Source: Rhytidiadelphus loreus (taxonomy: Eukaryota; Streptophyta; Bryopsida; Hypnales; Hylocomiaceae). Taken from it: a stretch of DNA of 64,000 nt. Below, one piece after another: positions 22,430 to 35,100 of this stretch. The first letter of the stretch is position 1; each line of letters begins with the position of its first letter. Where the stretch lies: the NCBI GenBank assembly GCA_947034895.1, contig OX344761.1:80617839-80681838 (forward strand). The letters run 5' to 3'. The notes below the pieces were generated by a model, which saw nothing but the letters and a program-made list of their open reading frames with translations, ran no database searches and was not told the DNA's origin. Both the position numbers and the translations under genes were made by a program.

Positions 22430-24295
22430 TTAACACCTAAAATCATAAGCCCTTTTTTTCATCAAATTCCACTCAAAATTGCTATTTCTATTGCAAAAAA
22501 CTTTAGGAATTATTTTTTCCACATATATAACCATGGAATCTTGTACTTGATCTTATATAAGAAAGTGTGGAAGAAACTTTGAAAACTCTGACCATGTGGA
22601 TTGCAAGATATTTGGTTTGAAGTGAAAAAAATAATTTTTTGGGCAACTTGCTTGACTAGATTTGAAGGCTTTAAATCTTTTTAGCTTAAATTTTTTGTAC
22701 TACCAACATTGAATATAAAAATTTGGGGTCAAAAAATTGAGTTGAAAGTCTAGAAAAAAAATTCAAAAATCATGCACTTGATTTTCATTCTTAAAAATTG
22801 TTAACCCCTAAAGGACCAAGGCCTTTTTTCTGCCAGAAAATACTCAAAACTGCCATACCTATAGCAAGAAGTAAAAAAAATTGAAACATTGTTTTTTTTC
22901 TTCCATATCTAACCATAGGATCTTACACCTAGCTAGTATGAGAGTGTGTGGAAAAAATTTCAGAAATTTTGACCGCTCAGATTGCAAGATATCTCCGTTT
23001 AAAGTGGAAAAAACAAGTTTTTGAGCACATTGGGGGACTAGATTTTTTGACTTTGAACATTTTTTAATTAAAATTTTTTGCACTATAGAGTTTTGAGCTT
23101 TAAATCTTTATATTGGAGAATTGAGTTGAGAGTCTAGGTAAAAAAAAAAATTAAAAAAAAAATTAATTATCATTCATAAAAAAATTGTTAAGTAGAAGTA
23201 GGTATGAGATAGAAGGAAAATCTAAAATATTCATATATTTTAGATGGAATTAAAATGCACCTAATTCCAATGGTGAGATTGTTCTAGCAAATTAATCAGA
23301 CCATGCAAAAAAATAAAATTTGAAAATTTGAAAAATTGCATTCAGAAATGAATCCTACAAGTTATTTTTTTCAAGAAGATGCTCTAACTGCCCGAAAAAC
23401 AAGAATGTCCATAACTTTCTCATAACATATCCAAATGAAAAGAATCAAAGCTTTCCAGATAGACAAAAATATAATCTATGAGAAAAAATAATATTAAAAA
23501 GAAAATTCAAATTTTTGTCCATTTTTTTGGGCTGCCCGAGCTGCCCGCCGTCCCCTTGTTTGAGCTTATTTGATCATAACTATTGTTCCCGGGCACCGAT
23601 TTTGAAAAGAATTATATTTCCACGAAGCTAATCAACTTTCCTACCTCCAAAAAAAATTTCAAAAAATTAGGAGAAAATTTCAACCCATAGGTACCTGCCC
23701 GAAAACGCATTTGTCCCCCGAAGGGACAATGGTCCTTTAGGGGTTAAGGAGAAGCATGTACAAGATTGAAGGAAAAAATAAATTGTTGATAGGTCTAAGA
23801 TGGAATTGAAAAAACATAATTTCAATGGTAAAATTGTTCTAGCAAGCGAACTAAACCCTATTGAACTCTTTTCTTTCCAATTTAAAAAAAAAATTAAAGT
23901 AAAAACTGAATTCTAGAAGTCATTTTTTTTCAAAAAGATGCTTAGATTGCCTAGAAAACAAAATTGTTGTAACTTTCTCATCACTAGTACAAATAGAATG
24001 AATCAAATCTTTCCATCTAGACAAAAATACTTTCTATGAGAAAAAAAATTTGAAAATTTTATTTGAATTTTTGTAATTTATTTTGTGTTGCCCAACTAAC
24101 CTTGTTTTGGTCTCGAGGTAGCATAACTTTGCTCCTAGGCACCAATTGAAATAAAAGTTATATTCCCAACAAGATAATGTATTTTTCTATCTTAAAAAAA
24201 GGATTGAAAAATCATGACAAAAATAGAGACCTTACTAGGAGCCTACCCCAAATCCATTTCATCCCCCGAGGGGCCAATGGGATTTTAGGTGTTAA
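22430..24295 (+). mobile_element. TTAA family A, older outer copy split by a nested copy
   Basis: Outer ends are TTAACACCTAAAATC at 22430 and its exact reverse complement ending at 24295. The left half (22430-22800) and right half (23748-24295) are collinear with the two halves of the nested copy. Subtracting the nested 943 bp leaves about 923 bp. It is non-coding. Confidence 0.85.
22801..23747 (+). mobile_element. TTAA family A, younger nested copy (947 bp with both TTAA)
   Basis: TTAA at 22801-22804 and 23744-23747. Ends TTAACCCCTAAAGGACCA and, read inward from the right, TTAACCCCTAAAGGACCATT are nearly perfect inverted repeats of about 18 bp. The right end carries the small palindrome TTGTCCCCCGAAGGGACAA. 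It lies inside the TTAA of the outer copy. Its own interior still has the uninterrupted site (AAAATTGTTAAGTAGAAG near 23182). It has no open frame of useful length. Confidence 0.88.
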
Positions 24296-24536
24296 ATAGA
24301 AGGATTCTCCATCATCCATCAACCACTTCCATTTCAAACTCCACGCCCTGACAAGGTTAATTCAATACAAAGTAGTGCATTTATTTGTTGGGACCACATT
24401 TTAAAACGAGCTTGCAATTGTAACACGGTTTCCTCCCACTTTATGATTACTCTATTCCCAACAAACGCCTCATTCACTCCAATCTTTTAGATGAAAGCTA
24501 ACATTTTTCTTCTTTTCATTCTATGCACCAAAAACA

Positions 24537-24758
24537 TTAACTCTATAATGTTATTGCGGACACTAAGTGTTTGATGGATGACAAAGAATCCTTCTCTATA
24601 AGACAAATGTGTAATTGTTCATTGTCAAAATTGCACAAACAATAATTTGACCTCCAAAAAGTGTTTTTGGATTTTAATTTTTTTAAAGCAAATGATTCCC
24701 ACAATATTAAAAAAAGAAAATGATTTCCACATTGACCAACCCATTGTTTCAGGGTTAA
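24537..24758 (+). mobile_element. TTAA family D MITE, copy 2 (222 bp)
   Basis: Bounded by TTAA at 24537-24540 and 24755-24758. Interior blocks GGACACTAAGTGTTTGATGG and ATGACAAAGAATCCTTCT match the copies at 48621 and 54631, and the right end is TTTCAGGGTTAA. It is non-coding. Confidence 0.65.
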
Positions 24759-27368
24759 AAAAATAAAAAAATAAAAAAATAAGACTATCCCATAGAAACA
24801 ATTAGAACAATTGCACATGAGAATTAAGAGCTTAGGGCAAGAGCACACATTCAATTCCACCAAGCTGAGAATCATGGATGCCAGCCCAGCCCAGCGGTGG
24901 GACCCATGTTTTAGTTAGTGGTGACATTCATGAGAGTACGAACACGTCAGCAGCAGGATCCGTCCCCTCTGTTCATCCATCCATCCATCCATTATGGATG
25001 AGAACATTCAGTTTCGGATGAATACTGTCCATCACCCACTTGACGGAGTTGTGTCCCCCACGTTCGTCCAGCACGCCTTTGAGAGCGACCTCATCTCCTC
25101 ATGATGCCCCCACTGATCTGATTGGGCGTCAAGTCCAAGACACAGACAGGCAGGCAGGAAGATTGGTTCTCAACGAACAGAACCATTCGTTCGTCAACAG
25201 AATTCATCCGCTTCCTTCTGCAGCAACAGTGCCAGCCCTAAGTAATCTGACGTTACACTTGAAGGGGACCAAGCCAAGAAATTTTTAAAAAAAGAAGAAG
25301 ATTTGGATCACTCTCATTGGTGAAGGAAGAGCTTAGAAAAGAGTCCCCAACTTAACTACCGTACTTTACTACATTAGCAACTTTGGCACACAATTGAAGT
25401 GCCTAATATTTAATTAAAGTCCAAAAGAAAAAAGGTTAGGCAAGATTAAAATTTATGTCCCCCCCAAAATTAATTTCAATGTAAAATGGGGATGATGTTG
25501 TTGGATGTGGATGAAAAAGTACATGGATACAAATGAAAAATGTTTTTTGGACTGACAGGAGAATGGATGTAGAAATATAATGCTTTGTCCAAATATTTTA
25601 AGTGATTGTTATCCTGGCACTTTCTCAAAGATTTATTAAAAAAAATGATATTTTAGGCAATCATTGAAAACTAAACAAAATATAGGCATTTGGTAAGGTT
25701 TGGAAACTTCATTTAATAGTTTTTTAGAACATGAGATTCTTTGTTTATAAAATACATTGAATACTAAGATAGGATTGCCATAGATGACCAATATATGTCC
25801 CTAGAGAAAGATATTGTGATTCTCCTTCAATTAACAATTTCCAAATATTAGTCAAAACCAAGGGATGGTTTCCTTAAAAATTAGGCAAGAATTATTGGTA
25901 TTATTTGTTGCCCAAGGTGCTAAATAAGTACAGTAATGAGAGTATTGTTGTTTTTTGAATTTTTTGGTTTTCAAGTGTAATCTATCCTTAGTTAATCTTG
26001 AAATTAAAGGACAATGGTGTCAAACTTTAAAGTTCATAATTTTCTATCTTTGATTTTGTTTGTCTTTTCCCTATAAAATTAAGTGTACAAAGTCATGAAG
26101 TTTTGTCACATCTCCATCTCAATGAATAGTCATGTTCTCATCCTCACATATTTTCATTGAAATTTGGAAGCACTATTGATTATGAAATCTAGTTTTCAAC
26201 AAAGAATATAAATTATGGAATATAAATGTAGTTCTAAAATGTTGCAACTGTTGTACTACTATTAATGCAAAGTGTCAGATTTCATCCATCATACAAAAGG
26301 TTATAATTCCATCCACATTGTTTTTCATCTACTTTTTATTTTAAAATCCTAGTGACTTCCTTGCAATTTCTCAATGAAACCCTTGTAGGTTGATGAAACC
26401 TTTTTAGTATCATTGCATTGCAATGGGACTTGTTCTAATATATATAATGTGCAAATTGTGTCATGATTTGATTCTTCATTATTTTGTCAAGTTTTCATCT
26501 CTATAGATTTTCATCCATTTGTTTCTACTAAACCCTAATGACATCCTCAAGCTTCTCAATGAAACTTTCAAGGTTGATGGAACTATTTTGGATATGTTGC
26601 AGAGATAAAATTACAAGTCTTCTACAAGTCATTATTATTATTATTAATTTGTATTATTTTAAGAGTATCTTGAATTCTTAAAGAAAAAATGTACATTATT
26701 AAAAAATATGAAATTTTGCTAGAGGTATATATTCCAATGTTTAGAATCATAATGTTATCCAAAATTTTGTATCATATTCTATTTTAAAATAAAACCATTG
26801 GCTCTCAAATTTGAACTACATTAAAATATTGATTTTAGGATTTGGAGGAGAGTTTTTACGCCAATAAGAAACTAGATTAGAAGAGAGTCATTTAAAAAAT
26901 TAATTCATTGAGTGTATCTAATAGTAATAACATTAATGATCACTATTTTGGAATCATGCAAATTTACAGGGCATGCTAAATTTTTTATTTTGTTGTTTTT
27001 CTACTTTTGAAAAAGTGTTAGGATGGCAATCACTTAAAATTTGGTGAAGTACTATATTTCTACAATCATCCCTCTTTAGAACTATAAATACTTTTTCACT
27101 ATATCCATGCATTTTTCATCCAATTTGGTGAATTCATCTACATTTAAAATCGAAATGAATGTTTTGGGGCAGAAAAGACTAGTTTTATTTAGAAAAATGT
27201 AAAGATTTATTTTCAATTGGTGCAATTTAGGACTATGGTACAAAAAAGGGGTTGGCAGTAATGTGAAAATTCATTATATTTTTTATAGAAGAAATATATT
27301 GTTGGCCTACAATATTTTATACTATATGGATCAATTATTTTTAATCTCGATGCTTTATATCTTATCTT
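24759..27368. other. Intergenic with a GC-richer island at 24880-25270
   Basis: The island contains a short (CATC)n run near 24977 and an 82-aa open frame (25040-25288) without recognisable domains. The remainder is AT-rich and non-coding, with a short ATT microsatellite near 26630. I see no supported gene. Confidence 0.45.
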
Positions 27369-28867
27369 TTTACTCGTAAAGGACCATTATCCCTTTGAGG
27401 GACAACTTGGATTTCGGACAAGTATCTACAACCTCAATTTTTGTCATGTTTTTTCTAATCTTTTTTTGAAGATACAAAAACTGATTATCTTCATGGGAAT
27501 ACAATTTTTTTTTAACTAGAGCCCGAGAACAAAAATTATGCCCAAATAAGCTCAAAACAAGGGAGTCCGGGCAACAAAAAAAAATTCAAAAATTTGAATA
27601 TTTTTTTTTTTTGGATTTTTTTTCATAGATTGTATTTATGTCTACATAGAAAGCTTTGATTCAATTGAATTGGATAAGTGATGTAAAAGTTTTGGACAAT
27701 CTTGTTTTGAGGACAATCTAAGCATCTTCTAGAGAAAATTAACTTGTTGGATATGTAATTTTGCAATTTTTCAAAAGAAAAAGTTCCAAATAGTTTAGTA
27801 TCTCGAGGGGTGCACTTAGTTCTACTACAACAAACCACGTGCAAACAAGTGGTTTCTAATAAACTATAATTTCAATCTAAAATTTAGACCATTGTTTAAT
27901 AATGACTATAGATTTCTATTGCCAAAATTTCCAACTCAAATCAAATATGAAATGATTTCTAGAAGAGGTTGAAAATGAACTAAAATGGCATGTTTTTCAA
28001 CTCAAATAATTATAGAGAACACATTTAGATGACCATTGAATCAATATTCAACTCAAAATGAGCTTTCAATAGAGAGTTATTTTTAAGATTTTTTTGTTCA
28101 TTTTTTAGATAATTTTTTCTTATATAATATAGGGGTGTGAAAGTTATTTTTCAGTTTTGCAATGTATCTTTTTACTTCAAAAATTTGTAACTAATTATTA
28201 TTAACAAATAAAAATATCAATAATTCAAAACATAAACTTTCAAAGTAGAAAAATCTATTCATATTTTTCTTATTTTGTTTTATTTAAAATTCAAAAAGTA
28301 TATAGGGGGTCCAAAGTTTTGTTCGCACGTGGTTTCAAATGGACACTCTAAGTGCCCCCCCCCCCCCCCGAGTTTAGTATGCTTGCTAGAATAATCTCAC
28401 CATTGGAATTAGTGTATTTTGATTCAATCTTAGAGGTATTCATCATTTAGATTTTCCTTTTATCTTGTATCTACTTCTACTTAACATTTTTTTTAAGAAT
28501 GAACATTAAGAGTTTTTAAAAAATAAATAAATTTTTAGACTCTCAACTCAATTCCCTAATACAAAGATTTAAACCTCAAAAATTCGTAGTACAAAAAATT
28601 TAAGCTAAGGAGTTTCAAAGTCAAATAATCTAGTCCCACAATATGCAAAATAAACTTGTTTCCTTCACTTTAAATGTAGATATCTTGCAATTTGTATAGT
28701 CAAAATTTTTGAAATCCATTCCACACATTCTCATACTAGTTAGGTTTAAGATACTACAGTTGGATGTGCAAAAGAAGCAATTTTCAAATTTTTTTACTCT
28801 TTGCAATAGAGATGGCATTTTTGAGTGTTTTTTGGTGAAAAAAAGGCCTTAGTCAAATATTGATTAA
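27369..28867 (-). mobile_element. Degenerate TTAA family A copy with a nested TIR element
   Basis: The left end is worn (ACTCGTAAAGGACCATT, then CCCTTTGAGGGACAA, the family palindrome). The right end keeps the TTTTTTGGTGAAAAAAAGGC block that faces the GGCC end of other copies, with TTAA at 28864-28867. Removing the 569-bp insertion at 27802-28370 and one 10-bp duplication leaves about 0.92 kb. End positions are approximate. Confidence 0.65.
27802..28370. mobile_element. 569-bp MULE-like non-autonomous element with a 10-bp target duplication
   Basis: Flanked by AGTTTAGTAT on both sides (27792-27801 and 28371-28380), a perfect 10-bp duplication typical in length of Mutator-like elements. The ends are related inverted repeats (GAGGGGTGCACTTAG on the left; CTAAGTGC followed by 15 C and G on the right), with CCACGTGC and GCACGTGG further in. 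It is non-coding. Confidence 0.8.
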
Positions 28868-29032
28868 CACAAATGTGAACATTAAGATTGTGAAACTTGC
28901 AATTTATAAAACATAATGATTTTGTCCAAAACACCCGAATCATGAAGGGTTAGCCTTATAAATGAAAAAACTTTAAAATATTCAAATTCTATCCCTTCAC
29001 CGGTAATTGTGGAAAATATTTTGACTTCCTTA

Positions 29033-29842
29033 TTAACCCCTAACTGCCTCATCGACCATATATGGTCGATCTGAAATTTCAGGCTCATTTTGAAGTGGGC
29101 AGTTAAATTCGTTTGCCCGTTTTGAAATTTTTTTTGGGCAGTTTTTAGGGTTAACTATTCAAAACTTTCATTTTTCACTGAAAAAGGTACATATTTGAGT
29201 GTTGAGAGGTCTCCAAAGCCATTTATGTCCGTTAATGGAAGAGTAAAGCTTGCTAATTTTACTTCATTTTTCAACTTTGAGCAATTTCACTTGATTTGAG
29301 ATCTAAAAACTTCCACTTATTCATTTGCTTTGAAAATGGTCCCAATTGAAAGAGTGAAGTGTTTTCATGATTTTCACCATTGAAAATTTAAACAAGCAAG
29401 TGTTGATTTGGAGTTATTTGTGAATTATACTTATTAAAAAAATTGCATCTCAACAATTGCAAGGTGGATTGTGTAATGAGTTTAATAGCTTTTCAAGTGA
29501 TATTAAGTTTTTTGAAAGGGTATTTTAGTGTGCTAACACAATTTGTAGTTGTTCATGTTACTTCTAATCCCAAAAAGCTTTTATGTGCAAATTTCTGAAA
29601 CATTGTGGAGAGGGACAACATATTAAAAATAGAAAATGTACATTTCTCTTATTATAATCTCACAACTCTTATGGAATTTTGCACTCAAAATTGGTTTACA
29701 TACTAATAAGCAAGCTCTTTAAACATCCGTACGGTTAGATTTTGAAAAAAGATCATTTTGTTTCAATGGAGATAACTATAAGCCCATGTTCTTTATTCAT
29801 GGGAAAAACACACTTGAAAAGGCTTAGGCACTTAGGGGTTAA
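29033..29842. mobile_element. TTAA family B element, copy 2 (810 bp)
   Basis: Bounded by TTAA at 29033-29036 and 29839-29842. Ends are TTAACCCCTAACTGCCTCAT and, read inward from the right, TTAACCCCTAAGTGCCTAAG. It is collinear over its length with 11063-11868. It is non-coding and abuts the upstream region of the Lys-rich protein gene. Confidence 0.85.
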
Positions 29843-31539
29843 TGTTCATTGTGGGCTCGTGGCCACAAATAGACAGTCGGGGATTTTAAAGGCCGGCAAC
29901 TGAACGACGGAGCCCCAACGGACGTATGGACCAAAACCCTCCCCCAGATACCCGCCTATTATACCCTGAACTGGTAGATACCCTCCAGTTCCGGGTCCCG
30001 GCAACCCTGACAGCGTCTGCGAGAGAGACGAAGCCCGCGTCCACAAATGCTCTACGGTAGTGTGTTGCCGGAGTTCATTTCGCAGGCAGCGAGAGCGCCA
30101 GCCTCCGGAGCCCTCCGCATGTCTGCCATACCTTGCCAGCAGACTTGAGCCTGGTTGTCTTTCTTCCGATTGTCTGCAATCCACCATCCCTGAAATTGTA
30201 CGTTTTTTTCCACGTCGAAAATGACAAGTTCTTCCCTAAGAACGTGAATGTTCGTTTGTTGTAACAGCAAACAAACACCACCGCCCACGCGGTGGAGGTT
30301 TGTGGACTGCAATCAGGGAGCCAGCAAGTAAGGTTTGGTCACGGAGAGTGTAACCCTAGGTTTTGGTGGCTTGAGGTTCGCTGGGAGTTTCGTATTGAGG
30401 TTTCAGGGTTTCAGGGGAAATGCGCGTCTTGACAGAGCATTTGCTGATCAATTCGCCTCCCTGGGGAAGAAATCGTGCCTTGGATTTCCATAGTCTTGGA
30501 TTCTGTGTGGGAGGTTTAGCGTGTTGCTGAGAATTGAGTTTGCGCGCAGCGTCGGTAGCTTTGAGCGGGTGGAAACCCTAGTTTTAAGGGGTGGAGTTTG
30601 CGCTTTTCGGTGGCATTGGATCTTGTAGGGGGTGGACGATGAGAATTTTTGGTTTAAGGAGAATGGAGTTGGTTTAGGGTTTGGCCGGGATAACGTGTCA
30701 TCGAGTTTATCGTCACTGTTCCAAGGTTTATGCAAGGTTATTACATGAGGCTTTTTAATTCTGTGAACCGGGACGAGCTCTTTAAGCAATCCGATGGACT
30801 GGACTGCACAATTGCTCAGGGCCGAGGGGTTTTGTGGACTGATTACACTTTGAGGACTGTTGCTTATTAAGATCGAGGTGGTTCTTTGGAATGCCCTAGA
30901 CCGAACCGAGTTGGGGGCTTGTACTCATTTTTCCATTCTTTCGGTTCAGAATTGACGGGAATGTCATTTGCCGATTGCCTGCCGGCATTTTGGGATATCT
31001 AACAACTCGTAAACAATCTTGGAACAGTGAGTGTGGACAGTGACGGGGTTGGATCTGTTTTGCTCTACCATATGTCGCAGCTTTCGGAGCTATTGAATAC
31101 CTTGGCAAACTTGTAATCCGGAGACACGGCTCTCTTTCTGTGAGCCTTACTTGAGCTGCACGGATATCATTTTACAAAAGCCTGAAGGATTGGGGAGCCG
31201 TGCCTTTCGGATGCTGTTCAGATTCTAAAATGCATATCTGATGATGGTCTCCATAGCTTGGAAAGTGACGGTTTAACATTGTAGCTGCTCGACAATTGGT
31301 GCTATCGAAAGACGGGAAAATAGCCGTGGTTGCGAAAGAGGAAAGCAAAGGAAGAGACGCCAATCAATAAAATTTGGGAAGAATTAAAAGGATAAGAGCC
31401 AAAGTGGAGAGAGAGGCTAGCTGGTTGAATGTGGTGACATGGTGCAGCAGTGGCAGTGGGGTACGCCTCTCTTCACTGGGTCCTGGCGGTCTCCTTGCCT
31501 CTGCGAGCTGCTGTGCTTTGACCTACACACGGATACAAA
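29843..31539 (+). promoter_or_regulatory. Upstream region of the Lys-rich plant protein gene
   Basis: Markedly richer in GC than the flanking repeats, with no repeat signature and no convincing coding frame, so it is read as promoter plus 5' leader, perhaps with a leader intron. A telo-box type motif AAACCCTA lies at 30573-30580, a motif common in promoters of broadly expressed plant genes. The transcription start cannot be placed. Confidence 0.4.
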
Positions 31540-33441
31540 ATGTCTCGCTGCTATCCATTCCCGCCCCCGGGATACGAGAAGAAGGCTCCTCAGCTTTCTG
31601 CCGATGTAGCGCAGCCCCACAAGGACAAGGTTTGCAATGCTCTCTGCTTCTTTGTGGATGTGTGCCTTCATATGGCCTTTGCATGGCAATGGTGACATAA
31701 TTTAGAGGATACTGTTTGCATCGCTTTAAGCATTTTAGACTACGCTTTCATTGGGAGATCAGTATAAAGCTGTGGGGAGATTGCTTTGGCTACAAGAACC
31801 AAATCTTTTTTGATAAAAAAGATTATGATGATTTCATATGCAATCATTCAAAGTAAGAAGCTGTAGACCATTATTGGAGGGATCGTAAATAGGCTCTTTT
31901 GCATTTAAAGATCAGTGGCCATAGACATTTTGTTAAGCTCTGCTTACACCACTTGCTAACTGAAGGCCAAACAAGAGTAATGGAAGACACGAGAATTGCT
32001 GTTGGTAACAGGGGTCAGTCAATAGGAGATGGGACCGGGCTCCTTTCAGTTTTTGTTTCCTCTATCTTATGTTGTGGCTTCCCCTGTAGAGCAAGGAGAA
32101 TGAAGCTTGATGCTCTCTTACTAGGCGACCAGGGTCGAAATTCGTTGTTCTTTATTTCAGTATATTCCTTGCATGAGTTATCTGGAATGCTACCTACTGC
32201 ACGCCATTATTTCCAGTGTAGATGTATGGTTTAACATGCGAACGTGTGTTGCAGAAGGAACGCCACAAACATAAAGACAAGAAGAAGAAGGTGAAAAAAG
32301 AGGGGGATGCAAATGGGGATACCCATGGTAAGTCACACTTCCTTCTTCTCTCTTCCTGTTGTACGGGAATGCGCAGGGTTCTACGCAACCTACCAGAGTT
32401 TATACTCCTGTCTAGAGGTGCTTCGGTGGATCCGAGAATTTAGGTCAGAACCTCATCTGTAAAAATAATATTCAAAGAGACAGCGAACTTTTCTGAAATT
32501 GTTTTTATTCCTCGCTGAGAATCCTATGACCGTATTGGGGCACTGGGAATGGACAAAAACCATTGACAAACTAAGCTTAAATACGTGAGGTTTCATAAGC
32601 TCGTGTGCCATTGCCTGCTTCTGATGCAGTGCTCTTATGTCCTGTAAGCTGCTGTCGTTTTAAACCACATAGCGAGGCCGTTCTTTCGGTTGGTTTTTTG
32701 AACAATGTATGCTATTATCCCAGTAGGGGATATAGATACTGATGTCTCAGTTCACATGACACATATTCTCTTGACAATATTCAACGTCATTGGGTTATGG
32801 GTCCGCTTCTTGCCTCTGGTACAGACAAGGACTCTTCGCGGCCCAGTAAGCAGCCTCGAACTGCTCTGATCAAGGAGCTGCTGCAACCACCCAAAGAAGA
32901 GAAACAGAATGGGAAAGTGCGGGATGAGCGTATACAGGCAACATCAAGTGGTGTTGAGCCTTCCAAGGGGGAGGTCAGGGATGGCAGCAAGGCCTCAGCT
33001 CAGAGAATTGGTCCTCAAGCAGTTCCTTCTCAACCATTGTATAGTAAACAGGAACCCAATGGCAAGGCGGATGATGCCAAGCCAGTTTTAGTTTTGCCCC
33101 CTGAGAATAGTAGCGTTAGTGATCCTAGTAGTAGACCCGGCAGTAGTAATATGATTAGTAACCAGCCTACCAATAATTTTGACATAGCACAAAGACAGTC
33201 TCCTGAGTTGGCTCCTGTTGGTGCGATGCTGGTGCTTAAGCAACCCAGCGCATGGTCAGATGTCCCGGATGAGGATTGGTTGTTAGCAGGAAGGCCCCCC
33301 CTGGGGTCTCACCCGAAGCCAAAGGCAGACGTGGAGAGGGGGGCAACAAGGAGAGACGAGCCCTCGCTGCAGGTTTGGGCGGAGGCTGTCTTTTTACCTT
33401 CTTGCGACCTTTATGCCTTGCCCTATGTGGTCCCATATTGA
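31540..33441 (+). CDS. Conserved plant Lys-rich protein with MSRC-PFPPPGYE N-terminus, 259 aa, three exons
   Basis: Exons 31540-31629, 32255-32327 and 32825-33441 are joined by GT-AG introns (phases 0 and 1) and total 780 nt with one frame and a stop. Exon 1 encodes MSRCYPFPPPGYEKKA, the start of a conserved plant family often annotated as myb-like protein X or as uncharacterised. Exon 2 encodes a Lys/His-rich stretch (KERHKHKDKKKKVKKE) resembling a nuclear localisation signal. Exon 3 is Pro/Ser-rich and predicted disordered, and ends in a conserved-looking tail: DEDWLLAG, then VWAEAVFLPSCDLYALPYVV close to the C-terminus. The function is not known to me; a nuclear role is an inference from composition. 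The Lys-rich part is shorter than I would expect of flowering-plant members. The start is supported by the N-terminal motif. Confidence 0.8.
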
Positions 33442-35100
33442 GATCTATTGTTGTCTTTCCCATTTGTCCAATTTTGTCAAAAATGTTCTCTCCCTCCTTC
33501 CAGTTCGTCTTGGCCACGCAGGATCTGCTTCATTTCAAATTAGTTCATGAATTTGGCAGGCTTCTGCAAAGCTTTTAAACCTGCCCCACCCCGTTCCTTC
33601 TCTCTTGTGTGACTTTGTGTGCTCTCTAGTGTCACGATACTCTCAAAACTGAACAAGGTGTGTAAGCCACTGACCTATTATGTGGCATGCACGCTTTGCT
33701 GCCTTTTTAGTCTTTGATTTGGACCTGCCGAAACTGCCTGCCACTTTGAGATGTGTAACCGACTTTCTCTCAAAGGGGTTGACTTTCAAAACTGGAATTG
33801 AGTAGGACACGTGCCTTTGTAGCGAATATTAATGACGTTTTTTTCTGATCATTTTCCTTAAAGTAACAGTAGCCTTTGGATTGTACTTTTTTATTTTGCA
33901 AGTGCTGTGAGCTCTGCTCCAGCATGTTCTGCAAGGCATCTGGAACGGTTTTGTCTGTTGAAAGGAGGACAGTTCTGCGAATCAAGCAAGTTTCATGGCT
34001 GTTTGATCTCTCACATTATTGTTGCGCCCAGTTGGTTGTTTTTGTTCCCCCCCAGAGCATTATTTTGGTTTAGGACCCCACTGGGCTACAGTTAAGAGTT
34101 AGTACGCGGTTTGATAAGTTATTGATGTCTGCGGTGACAGAGCTTCCATGCTGGATGTTCTCTGCAACCATGTCGTGGAACAGAAGTCAAGGCATCTATG
34201 ATACCCTCTTTCATTTATCTATCTGTCTATCTTTAGGGATGTTCCTCCAGTCTTTTACATGATTGTATAAGCTCAGGGGAATGTTCACAACGGTACCTTC
34301 GGAATAACTTATCGCCAGAAATAGACATCACCAGAAAACCACACCTAAAAACTTGAAAAACTGATTGAATAAGCAGCTTAGCATGGTTCCCATTATTATA
34401 TTGAAAAAGGTTTTGTGGTGGTTTTGTTGAAAAAGGTTTTGCGGTGGTTGTGTTGGTAGTCAAAAGGGGATTCCAGATCCTCTTAGATTGCATTTTTTGG
34501 GTGTTGTATGAATAAACTATGAATTTTCAAAGTGCTGGAAAGAGGTGTTTTCTGTAACCGACTTTATGAATAGTGGAAGTACATTTTAGTCAAGAATTTG
34601 TAGGTGTGGTCGGTTTTTTGAAAGGTGGGGTTGTAATGTCCATGAAGCTTCTTTACAACCTTTTGGGAAAGTAAACAAATTGAAGTGGCATTAATTTAGT
34701 TTGATTCATACTTTTTGGATTCTTTGGGAATTTGTTATAAACAAGATAAATCAATGCAACGTGATGAAGTTTGGCCCTATTCCAAATCTTACACTAATTG
34801 AACTAACTTGAGTAGTAGGCTTCAAATATTGCAATATTTTACTAAATTTTTTTCAAATATTAATGGATGAAGTCATTGATAATTGTCCAAATGAATTTAG
34901 ATGATATCTCCAAATATGGATGAATATATGTAGATAAGGATGTAGAAATGATGTTTCATCTAAGGTCTACGTATTTACAAAAGTAAATAATTTTATCAAT
35001 CCACTCAAATACACAAGTATGCATTAGAAAATTGAAAATCAAATCCCTACTTCAATCAGTTTTTGGACCTACAACAATGGAAAAATGGAAACAGAAAGGT
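33442..35100. other. 3' flank of the Lys-rich protein gene, then intergenic
   Basis: 33442 to about 34500 is of intermediate GC and probably includes the 3' UTR. The rest is AT-rich and non-coding. Short open frames on both strands show no domain. Confidence 0.45.

Noticed and set aside
22801..23747. Possible transposase fragment in family A elements
   Set aside because: The open frames are short, differ between copies and show no conserved acidic motif; the elements are non-autonomous.
25040..25288. 82-aa open frame in a GC-richer island
   Set aside because: No domain, no splice context, Ser/Pro/Thr-rich composition expected from CATC/CCATC-type low complexity.
10250..29840. Hidden LTR retrotransposon in the long gene-free region
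   Set aside because: No paired long direct repeats, primer-binding site or pol motifs were seen on either strand; the region is explained largely by TIR elements.
29846..30312. Overlapping minus-strand open frames up to 113 aa
   Set aside because: No domain homology is recognised; they lie in the GC-rich upstream region of the plus-strand gene and look like composition effects.
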